Source of the DNA: Lingula anatina
Taxonomy: Eukaryota; Brachiopoda; Lingulata; Lingulida; Lingulidae
NCBI RefSeq assembly: GCF_001039355.2
Contig: NW_019775504.1
Span: 245,199 to 309,198 of the forward strand
DNA length: 64,000 nucleotides
Direction: 5' to 3'
The position numbers and the translations under genes were made by a program. The notes under the pieces are model-generated. The model saw nothing but the letters and a program-made list of their open reading frames with translations. It made no database searches and was not told the DNA's origin. Shown piece by piece: positions 1 through 12,478 of the stretch (its first letter is position 1; every line of letters starts with the position of its first letter).

Positions 1-485
1 ATTTTATGTTGTCAGGTGTAATAAATATGCTATAAAGTCAATGTGTTAAGCTGTTTATATGACTGTCATATTGTATACTCTGTTATATCAGTCAGTGAGA
101 ATGGTTATTATATTGTATCTGGTATCAGTTTGAATGTTTTGTTATATAACGGCATGGATGACATTTCCAATGGTAGACCTGAAAGGAAATGGCATTGGAT
201 TATATTATGACAGAGAACTATAAAATTGAAGTACACTGAGCTAAAATATAAACACTTCTTGCAATCTTATCAACATTATGGGTAATATACATAGTAAATC
301 ATACAGTGTGAATTTTGTTGTTGTGTTATGTTCACACATTGCTGCCCATAAATACACATTGTCGCCTGAAGCCCAAGTCACATAAATAATTCACATGGGG
401 TTTTTATATATTTGCTCAGTGTATATGTTAAAGCTTATTGTTTGATTTTTATTAATGGATTGATTTTTTTATTTTTCCACTACAG

Positions 486-3400
486 GTTGTGTATGACTAC
501 AAGCGTCAGTTAACAACAGATGTTCGTTTTGATTCTGCAGCATTTGAGGTTTGCAAAGACCCTCTTTCCAAGGTGAGGAAATAATGAACTCTCTTTGACC
601 ACTGGGAGGCTGCAGATATAGCTGTTGATAATTACTGTTAATTGTTTAGTAATAAAAATGATGATGATGATAAGGATTATGATGATGATAATGTTAATAA
701 TAGTAATAATAACAATTATAAAAAAGAGCCAGGTTTAAAGTAATATATGTTTATTGCAATGCAAATGTCAACTTGATGCCTTACTGATGAGTAGTGCACC
801 TGACTGATACCACAGCAGATGTTCACAACAAAAGACCCAAACATGGAGAATTGTACACATTTTTCTGTTCCTCTGCAGTGGTTTACAGTCCTATGTTATG
901 AAGAGATATAACAGTGGACCTTCTACATTTCAGTTCATTCCATATGATTTCCTTCTTTTTCCTTTCAGCTGCCAGAATGCAACAAGTTACAACAAGGAGG
1001 AGGGGAGATCATTCCCTGCTTGATAGAAAACATGGAGAACATCACCAACCAAAACTGCCAGTTGTTCCTAAAGAAAATGGCCAGTCTTATATTCTCAGAT
1101 TACCGTCTCATCAAAAATTTTGTTGAGAGGTGTGGTAACGACATCAGTCGTTTTAAGTGTGGACGGAGTGAGGATGACAGGGATGATGTAAGTTTGAAAA
1201 CACATTTAAACATATTTATAATTCTGATTGAGGGTTATGATGTTGACTAGCATAACTAGTTTCCACTACATATTTATCTTTGATGAGGGGTTTCCCCAGC
1301 ATTTGGGTTACAAGGAGTCCAAAATATAAATCTGTAATTTGGTCTTTAACAAATATTGAAATTAAGATGATCACTAAAAGACCAGGTTTAATAATACATT
1401 ATATTTAGATAAAGCTTAGAAGAAATTGAAATACACCAAACCTTGAACTACATTACATAAGAAAATATCCTTCTACACGTAATCATAGGGTTATTTATCT
1501 GAATATATATTTTCAGTCCCCCCACAACCAAGGCAGAACAATCAAGTGTTTAGAGCGTCACTATAGTGAACTTGACGAGGGATGTAATCAGCAGATTATG
1601 AGGGTGGCTGAACTACAGTCTGACGACTATCACATGGACAGGCCGCTCTACTTCGCCTGTAAAGATGATCGCGAGAAGTTCTGTCGAGACGTGAAAGCGG
1701 GACATGGACGCATCTTTAAGTGCTTGTACAAACACAAATTTGAGAGGACAATGAGCGCAGAGGTAAAGTTTTGACATTAATTTCTGTATGTTCTGTTTGT
1801 TTTTATAGGTTATATTTTACTTGGATGTCATGGCTTGGGAATTGCATTTAATAAAATGTTCATTAAAATCTTAGGTTTGAAAACCCCATCAGTAGAATTT
1901 TGCTAATGATAGATTCACCTAATTGGCCAGTAAATTAACCAATCTCCATGTCACTTTTATCCAGTGTCAAGAGATGGTGACTCTACGTCAGAAGCTGGTG
2001 CATGCAGACTATAAAGTGGGTCATGCTCTGGCAGAGGGCTGTGCTAAGGACATCAAGATGTTCAAGTGTGCCAAACATGCCAGAGACCACCAAAATCAGC
2101 CGGGAAGACTGTCAGAGATTTTGCTCTGTTTGGAGAATGAGAGGAAGAAAGGTAAGGTCATGGGTCGAAACAGACAGTCGTCACTCGTAAATTCCAGATA
2201 GTGAAAGCACGGGGACGACCCATTGTGACAGGTTACTTTAGTCCTTTCTGACGAGTGTCAGTTTTGATCAGAAACAGTGGTTACAGATGCTACTTCACCA
2301 TTTCTGTCAATGTTTTCGCATTTATTTTCAGTAAATCTTGTGAATTCGACATATTTTCTCACTTGTTTCCTTTAGAACGTGGGCCGCGCCATATTGGATA
2401 TCACTGCACATGCGCGCATAGCAAAACTACGGGAATCATTAGTTCGGCAAATTCCATGCATAAGCGTAAGGGAGTGATATTCTAAGTAGTTTTGGAGATC
2501 GTTATTGGTCTGACTGATACAAAAGAACGGCTCTCATTGGTCTTAGATGATGTTAAAAATAGAAATCCCACAAAAAAGTTACATGCGCTCTGCATTTGAC
2601 AGCTTAGCCACTATTTTTCGGGTATTTGCATTAGCTGCGATGTGGAATTTTTTGCATATGGCGTAAGCAAGCCAAAGCAACGAGATATTCTGAAGTACCA
2701 AGCACTAGTTCGTTTAGTCAAGAATCCAGCGCTGATTCAGAATGTAAGAAAGTCTAAAATGACTATCTTCACTTCTAAAATTAAGTCAGAGGGAGGCTGA
2801 AAACATTTATCATGAAAAGATGGGTTTTTAGTAAGGCTTTTAAACTATCGCCGTCACTTTCAGTTCTGATATTTTAATATTAATTAATTCTTTTAAAAAA
2901 GAATGAAGAACTGTGATTTGGATAAAACTTGTGATGTGTGAAATATTAAGTTTATTTGAATAAATAAAGTCATTTGAAAACAGTGTAATATGTGATTGTG
3001 GAAATGCATACCACATCATGAGGATCACTAAAAATTAGCTTGGACTAGTAACACAGCAAAGTCACTAGTCCCATAGGACCAGTGACCCAGAATTTCTGTT
3101 TCAACCCCTGTAAGGTGTTGATTAGCAACTGTGTAGAATAAGAGACTGTTTAGAATTTTAATACATTTTCCATTTGAAACCAGAAGGTGGCAGCACTTTC
3201 TGATGAGGCTTAGAATACTTTGTCTTGGCTGCTTTTTTGATAAACCTTGTTTCCATTCATTGTTTCTTGGCATCAACATATATTTCCAGATTTCATGACA
3301 AATTTGTTAGTTTTTTGTATTTGTCACCCCTGAAAAAAAGGAATATTGGTTGAAAAGCAGCCAAAGTTCTACGAAATGAATTATAATTTTTTAAGTATTC

Positions 3401-6400
3401 ATGATATTAACAGGATTCTTTAAAATGCAAAAAGACCATTTTTATGAGTTCTGCTCATCTTGAAAAGTACTGACAGCGCTGGTCCCAAGTAAGACAATTC
3501 ATTTCTGTCAAAATTCACCATCACCTGGGGTAGCGCTAGCAATTTTTTTCGCTTAGCCATATCACCACTTTTATGTCAATTTGTTATCAAAATGGTTATA
3601 ATTTGACTAAAACAAGTCAAATCAAGCCCATTTTCTTTAGCCAATGAAGGCCAGTTTTAGCATTTGGCTAAATTGGCGAGTGTTAGCGCTACCCCAGATC
3701 ACTTTTTTCAGGCAAAAAGGTCTCTGCAGAGTGTCAGTCAGAGATGAACAACTGGCGTCGCAGCTTAATGGAAGATTACCAGCTGACGCCTGAGGTAGCC
3801 AAGGACTGTTCGACTGAGGTGACCCAATACTGTGATGGTGGCACGGAGAGAGGCGGGAAGACACTACACTGTCTGATGGACCTGGCCAGACCCAGAGAGA
3901 GACAGTTTGATAAACAGCCCAGGATTAGTGAGCAGTGTCTCAGAGCGGTGAGTTGGGAGAATCTTAATTGTTTGTCATTGGGGCTTGTGGTAATTTTAGG
4001 TGATGAAATCTTTGAACGAGGTAAAAATGAAAATTTATCAGTTAAATTCAGGGATTTTATGGAAATCATCTTCTGGGTCATTCGGAGACAGAATATTTCA
4101 AGTTAACATTGACGGGCATCTAATTTTTTCAGAAGACGGTCAAAAATGAAAAATGGCTCAACAAAAAAAATTTGTAAGCCTGTCAGAAAATGTCTCTGGA
4201 TCCACCCCTGAAAATTGCAACTTTAGCCATGTTATGGCAGATTTTTTGCATGAAGATCTTAAAACTGGTCACAGCAACAAGCGTATAAAGTGATGTATTA
4301 AATCATTTCAGCTGGAGGGTCTGATCAAGGTGGCGGATGCGGCAGAAGACATCAGGGTGGATCCCTCCGTGATGCAGGCGTGTCAACCTGTGGCTAGTGT
4401 GCTGTGTAAAGATGTCAAACCAGGAGATGCCAAGTAAGACCAGTTTCACAAAAAAAACTAAGTCAGGTTCCCTGGCTAAGAGCTTAATTACCAAGGTTAC
4501 ATGGTCACATGGGCACATCTTACCCTATCAGGAGCAGTGTGACAGCATTCACATGGAAATCATAGTCAACTAAGCCAGGGGACTGACTTAAGTTTTTTTG
4601 TGAAACTGGCACCAGGTTACGTACTTATAGATTTTACCTTAGACTAGTTAAACTAAAAAATTTTTGGACCATATGAAGTAAAGTTCAGGTAGATTTTGTG
4701 TAAGATTTGTAAAACAGTTGAATTAAAAAGAAAGGTTTTCAACAAAGTCACTAAGCATGCTTATTCCTATACAGCCAAAAGATTAAGAATTGTTTTATTT
4801 GATTAAATCTTGTGCAAATCGTGCAAATTTCTATAGAGGTGGGAGAGGGTGGGTTGAAAAGTTTCCAGTGCAGGTTAGATTGGTCTAGGTAATACAAAGT
4901 CCTAATGGCAGCTATACCTATTTCCAGTGTGATGGCATGCCTGATGGACAAGATGGAGTCAGACAAAATGACAGACGAATGCGAAGAGCGCCTGGTAGAA
5001 ATACAGTACTTTGTAGCTAGGGACTTCAAGTAAGTGATCTTACACATAATATTGCCATTTTTAAAGTGATGTTACCTTTTGCTAGGATGTAGTTGTATAA
5101 TTATTACTGGAAAAACTGAAAAACTGTTTAGTTCACTTTGAACTCTCACTTTTTTTATGTACAGACACAGATGTGTCTGTACATATAGCCATCATCTGCG
5201 TCTGTCGTCGCCGTCGCCGTCGTNGTGAAAATTTAAATTTTCACTTATTTGTATCTTTATTTTCTGTTCTTTGTCTGTACATTTGACAGCTTTGCTGCCT
5301 TGTTCTTTCTCCCTATGTTAGCATTCTCTGTTGCCAGCTCCTCTTGCTCACACTGCCACCTATATTTCCAGTCTAGACTCCAGACTACACAAACTATGTC
5401 ACAAAGATGCAGTAAAGCACTGCCACGCCTCTGAGAACTGGTACGATCCTGACACGGAAGGGCCCAGTAACGGCCCCTTAATCCTGCCTTGCCTTTATGG
5501 CAGAATCATGCATCACGAAAACGATCCTCATATGCAGGTAATTCTGTGTGATGTTGTCTTTGTTTGTTGCAGTCTGGCGCAGTGGATAGTTGCAGGTATG
5601 GAATTGCCAATCCAGGATGTCTGTTTTGACTCATTGTCTTTCTTTTCCTTTTTAGCCTTAGATGTGAAAGAATCTACCCCTTGGCGTGGTTTTTGTTTAA
5701 TTTCTGATGTTGTATTAAATGAAGGTTGTGTTCTTTAGTTCCAGGTGAAAACTTCCTATTTCATAACTTTGGTGGACTGACATATTGAAGAGGGGACTTA
5801 TTAAATATCACCATAACTTCAGAGTTCATAATTTGTTTTGTGAATCGCATACAGATATCTTTTGTACGACCAGTCAAAATTTTTTTAAGACTACCAGTCA
5901 AAATTTTTTTTAGGATCATATTGCTAACTGAATTTTATCTTAAGTGTCCTAAGTGCCATAAAGTTATAATTTTTTTCAAAAGTTGCTAATTTATTGGCAA
6001 GATGAGCCCCGTTTCACAAAGCAGGTTGTGTCCTCTCTGATTTTATGTGTGGTATTTACACCAGTGGTCTCCATATTTATACAACTTTTTTTCGATGTTT
6101 CTAACGTCTCTGTGTCTATCCCTTGTCTCAGTCTGGCGCCTCGTCTTTACCGGAAGTGTTGGAAGGTGGCACAGAATTACTGTGGGGTCCAGGACTGGAG
6201 GACGGAGATGTCCGAAAATGAGCGAAAAAAGAGGCCACCGGGTTTTGTTCTCGCATGCCTGCATCGCAAATTTAAGGAAATGCCCAAGGATCATTTGCAG
6301 AAGGACGATGTGAATAATAAATGAATTTGTGCTTTTGTTTTCTTCTCTTGAATATTGATGCACTTTTTTATATCACAAGTTGTTTGATTTGAAAAAAAAT

Positions 6401-9400
6401 TGGAATATTTATGCATGGCTGATTAAATATGCACTTTTCATCCAGTATTCAAAGTAACAGGCTGTTTTTATCAAACATCTCAATCTTCAAGCAACTTTTT
6501 AAACATTTAACATATTTATGAACTGAAAGCAAACCCAGAAGAAACATCTGCTTCCATGATAGACAAACAGCTTTCAGTGCAAATTTCCGCAACACAGTTG
6601 GGATACACTGATAGAGTATGGTCATGCTTTGATTGCTATCTAGAAGCTTGTCATTTACATAACTCTGTCATGAAATTTCATTTTAAATATGATGATGAAA
6701 AGAGTGCATGGATATTGTGTTAGCTGTTGATCCAAGGCTTTAATTTCCCTGCAGTGTGTCTTGTGTGTGATCGTCTGCTGTTTCATTGATGGAAGTTATT
6801 CTTAATTTTAGGTGTCTTGGGTTGAAGTTTTCCACTTCTTTACCTTCTTTTCCATTTTCTTTGATTACATAATGGAAGAAGTGCTGTTAGTTTATTCATA
6901 TATAATAAACATGTTTCTGTTAGTGTCTGAAGGTTCTAACAATTTACTAACAATTTCAGAGTTACAAATTATGTATTCTGTTGAGTCTTGCACTTGATTT
7001 TTGAAGGTGTTGAAATCTGGAGAAAAAAAAACAAAGTCAACCCAGTTTCCAAACTCCTGAGTTCTGCACTTTTTGTGGATGATGTTTGTATTTTGCACAT
7101 TCTTGATAATTTTCTTCTGTTTTTCTACTTGATTTCAGCTCATGCTTTATCTAATTCCAATTCCTAGTTTCTTTTAGTCATGATAGCCCCCGTATCCTGC
7201 TGTTGTTAATATTGATTGGATTATTTTCTATTATGATTTATGTCATTTACTACAATTTATAGCAAAAGTGAAGTTCAAGAGAAACAAAACCAACAAACAA
7301 ATCGAAAAAAGTTGATTTAAAAAGTTTGGATAAGATCATAATGTTGTAATGATGATTCTATTCAACCAGTTTGTGTTTAAAAAGTAATTATTCAAATAAC
7401 TTGTAGCCTACGAGAAAGTTAATACAAATAATGCTTTGCTGTTACTTGTAGTAAATTGCATTTGTGAAGGATTTTATATTGAGTTTATGGCTTTGTTTCT
7501 ATTAAAAGTTTTGTGGAATGAAATGGTTTTATATGTTTGGTTATGTCGTAAACATCTACAAATGTATGGAGATATTTTTCTTTTATTTTGTATTACATAA
7601 TATTTGAGGGCTTTAAAAGTTTAAGGTAATATTTGTGATTAAAAATTAATTTTAGATAGATATATTTACAAGGTAACAAGTTTTCCTTGGGACTGTAGAA
7701 AAAAATAAAGATTCATTCTTAAATAAGTTTTAAATATGAATATTATAAAACAACCAGATCTTTGCCCTTTTTGTTCTTCAGATTTCCCGCCAGTGTGCAC
7801 TGGAAGTGAAGCGTGTGATGCACCAGAGGGCGCTAAATGTAGATCTGGAACCACGTATTGAGGAGCCGTGTATGGCTGATCTTGCCACGTACTGTTCACA
7901 GGAGACAGAGAAGGGAGCTGTGAGTATACACAGTTTGATGAAAATCTTGGCCTTTGATTCTTACTCAGTTTTCCAGTAGATGGAGAGAGAGGCCATGACA
8001 GTCTGCTTTAAGTTTGCAGGTGTTGACATGTCTGCCAATTTTAGCTTAATATAAATTTCTGTCATACTCTTATTATTTGAGCCATTACAGGAATAAGGAA
8101 AATTAAAAAATCATTTTCCTACAATTTTCAGTCAAATTTCACTTGCTTTGTTTGTTTTTTCTTTTTGTTTTTCTATTATTTATTTTTCCTCATATACAGG
8201 AAGTGGAATGTCTCCAAGACAACTATGATAGTTTGAGTGACGAGTGCCAGGAAGCAGTGGGTAACTTCACAGAAGATGAGGACGCAGACATAGAACTGGA
8301 CAAGATCCTGATGAAGGCGTGCATGCCAATGTTGAGGACTTTCTGCCAGGTGGGTTCTTCTCCTTATCTGTACACACAGCAGACCAGTAGTCGGGGGTGG
8401 GGGGTTGAAAGTGCCTATTTTTGCTGCCAATTTACTGTAAGAATAGATTTACTTTAAGTAGTCTTCTTCATATGATTCAGAAAGTATTTAAGAACATAAT
8501 AGTGTTTAATGAGAATATATATAAATTTTATTTTTCATTATTATAAGAAACCAATTAACAAAAAAAGGAAAAATTAAATAAGAACATTTTCTGCATTTAT
8601 TGTTTCAAGCTACAGGGGATTTGTGAAAAAAAATGATAAAAAAATAACCAAAAAGCAATCTTGTTTATGTTATTAGAAAGAGATGGAGGATGACAGAGAT
8701 ACAGGAGAAGTAATGGAGTGCCTTATCAAACAGAAACACTCCCCCCAGATGGACCTCAAGTGTGCAGCAGGCATAGAGCATCATCAGCTGGTATGTAGGC
8801 AACACATAGGACACTTGTTCTTTAGTTTTTTCTTTCTCCATAAATCAAGCAATGATTCAAGACATCAGACATTGCTGTTTTTACCTGGGGGGAAAATTAG
8901 ATTTGGTGCAAATAATCTTATGCTGAATAGCTCAAACACAGTGGCACAGTTACTGCAGTAACATGTCCAACACAATTGGAAAAACTTGAATTTTCACAAT
9001 TAACACATTAGCTCATTCGTCATATTATCATTCATAACACAATGGCAAAACGTATATTCACTTCTAACACAATAGCTCACCCAGTCACATCTAACACAAT
9101 AGCTCACCCAGTCACATCTAACACATCTAACACTATTGCTCACCCAGTCACATCTAACACAATACTCTCTCTGTTCCAGATCACACTGAAGGACTACAGA
9201 TTTAGCCACAAGTTTAAAGAAGCCTGCAAAGCTGATGTTATGAAGTTATGCAAAAATGCCAAATCAAAGTGAGTACAGAGTTTCAAAATTTAAACTATTT
9301 CTTGAAATGTCTACCTTGTATTTTGCATAAAAGCAGTCCTTTTGAGGTTGAATAAAAAAAATGCTTTACTATTGGCCATTCCACAGTAACACACAGTTTG

Positions 9401-12400
9401 TGTTTTCTTTGCATAATTTTAACTTATCCCAATTTTTTGCATGTTTGACACTGAAGAAATATCAGATATGGCTGGGGTAGGGCTAGCAATTTTTTTCGCT
9501 TAGCCAAATCACCACTTCTTTGTCAGTTTGTTATCCAAATGGTTATAATTTGACTAAAACAAATCAAATCAAGCCCTTTTTGTTTAGCCAATTTAAGTCA
9601 GTTTTAGCATTTGGCTAAATTGGCGAGTGTTAGCGCTACCCCAGTATGGGAAGATTTCGACAGTAATTAAAAAATGGTATAAAACAGTTATGAAATATTT
9701 CACACAAAATGTGTCTCTGATGTGAATTTTTTTGTGGATTGACCCAAAACTGTGATGGAGAATATTTTCTCTTTATAAACTCCTTTCTGATGTCTATTTC
9801 TCCTTTAATCCTCACATCTGTGTTCTTTGTTTTTCAATAAAGAATTTATTTGTTAATGCATTTCTTCCTCAGGTCCCAGGTAGTGGTCTGCCTTAGTGAA
9901 CACATGAGAAATGACACCCTGCTGGATAAAGTACAGAGATTGTCTGCTAAGTGTCTGTCACAGCTGAAGTTTGAACTGTTACAGAGGGTAAGTTAACACC
10001 TTGCTAGATAAAGTACAGATATTGATTTTCAGAATAACTTTATCTTCAAGTTATCAGTTGTGGTTGAAGTTTGTGCTGTGGTAGCCAGTAAGTGGGGAAA
10101 GGAATCTACTTTGAACAAGGACTACATCTTTTTTTTATCCATAACTTTAACAAAAATCAATTTTTCAAGATGTGTGATTTTAGCAAAAAAAAAAAAAAAA
10201 GAAACTAAATAATGCCCACACTAAAAAAACACTGCTGTTCCGTCTTTGTCAGTTCTTGAGGTTAAACTTGGAAATCACAATATTGAGTGAATTCTTGTCA
10301 AACTTACATATCTTTAAGATTCCTTATTGTATGAGCATTAGTGTACTAATCATTCTCTCTTTGATATTTTAAAAACAAAATTATTGCTATTTTAATTTAT
10401 GTACAGCATTTAGTATGGTTGCATATATTTTTATTATTTCTTATTTACTGATTTTTTAGTCGGAGTCGATTAAACTGGATCCAGATCTTCTCCAGTCATG
10501 CCAGGAAGATATTGACCACTTTTGCCCAGACAAGAATGCAGGGAACGCAGAGGTCACCGAGTGCCTTAGGAAGAAAAACCCAAAGAAACTGTCCAGTTCA
10601 TGTAGAAGTATGTTGTTTAAACGAGAGGTATGTACCTGCATGCATACGCGCAGGCAAATAAAACAAACACAAACACGCACACACTTCATAAGACTGGAAT
10701 TTCTCACATTTTATTAACAAGCCTTTAAGAACATCAAATTCGGATCAAATATAATCTCAAAATGAAACCTATAGATGATGGAATGATTTAAAAACCCCAC
10801 CAATCCCATAATATTGTGCACCTTCAAGAATATATTCACAAGTCAGATGTCCTATCTCCTGGTCACTTGTCTGATATTGGTGTCAATAGGGCCATTCAGA
10901 TGTCCTATCTCCTGGTCATTTGTCTGATATTGGTGTCAATAGGGCCATTCAGATGTCCTATCTCCTGGTCATTTGTCTGATATTGGTGTCAATAGGGCCA
11001 TTCAGATGTCCTATCTCCTGGTCATTTGTCTGATATTGGTGTCAATAGGGGCATTCAGACCCAGTTTGTCTGTGGACTAATTGGTCTACAAATTATGGAA
11101 ATATAGCGCACATTATGGATTCCTGCCTCCCACGTGCGCCCTTTCAACAGGGAAAGAGCAATTAAGTCTTGGTACCCTTTCAAGTTGGTCGCACCATATT
11201 TGATCCACAGACTAGCAAAACACCAACAAGCCCTTCTTGATCATGGTAATGAAGGGTTGAAAAATGCCTCATAGGTAGAAAAACACATTGAGTCTTTTCA
11301 GAAACTGATTATTTTTTCTTTGTATCACAATTATATTAATATCTCCATAATAAAATATAAATGTATGTAAATCATATTGTTTTAGATGGTGATGGAGCGT
11401 AATCCCAGTGTGGACTTTGGTTTCATGACTTACTGTAAGAGCATGGTGAAGGTACGTAATGTGTGGATTTTTTTTTTTTTTTTTTTTTTTGATAAAAACT
11501 TTTATTTCTGACCATATTTTCATCCTTGTTATGCAGCAGAAAATTAGACTTCACCAAGAGTGTGAGAGTGTTTCCACACTGTACCACATATACCATATAA
11601 ATGTTTGTTCTTACACAAAACCAATAAATGGTTTGTCTTATTAGCATTAAATTTGTATTTCAGCACTACTGCCAGGATGAGGAACCTTCCAACTATCTCA
11701 CTTGTTTGAAAAGACACAAGAACGAGGACAATTTTGATCAGAAATGCCGCAGGAAGATATCTGACAGACAGATAGAACAAAATAGAGGTGATTTTATAAA
11801 TATTATAATTTTTGGACAACAAGCTATTACAAAGCAGTTTCATGTGTACAAAGCTACAAAGATGACTAAAAGTCTTTGCTATAGATATAAAACAAAACCA
11901 TGTGATATTAAGGCATATGTACATTAACAATAGCATGTTATTGTATAATTGCTTCAATGAAGTGCCTAACCAAGATGGTGGTACATACACAAGAAGCAGC
12001 TACACCTCTCTGCCACTATAGTTAATGCACAATTTGGTCAGTTTTGGAGCAGATCTTCATATTTAGTAATATATTTTTAGACATGGGTTAAGAAGAGTAT
12101 TTTAGTAATGCAAATTTAATTTAATTTTTTTAATTTTCTGTACTTTTTTTTTACCCAGATTATCGCCTGAATCCAGCCCTGAAGAGCGCCTGCACCATGG
12201 ACATCCCCAAGTTCTGCAAAGCTGTCCTCCAAAATAAGAAGAGCAAGGACGAGGACTTTGAAGGAGAAGTCATCAACTGTTTGAAGACACCATACAGAAA
12301 AGGGGTATTTGTCTACAGTACTAATTGTTGGTAGCAGACCTGAATCAAATTTTTATCATACAGGTTCTATGCTTTTTTTTTATGTTGTGTGTAGCATAAA

Positions 12401-12435
12401 GGGATTAAAGGTCCACTTTTTCAAAAGATGACTGT

Positions 12436-12478
<43 letters not shown>

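Noticed and set aside
5570-5600. tRNA-like string TGGCGCAGTGGATAG
   Set aside because: It resembles an A box, but no matching B box, anticodon arm or acceptor stem follows.
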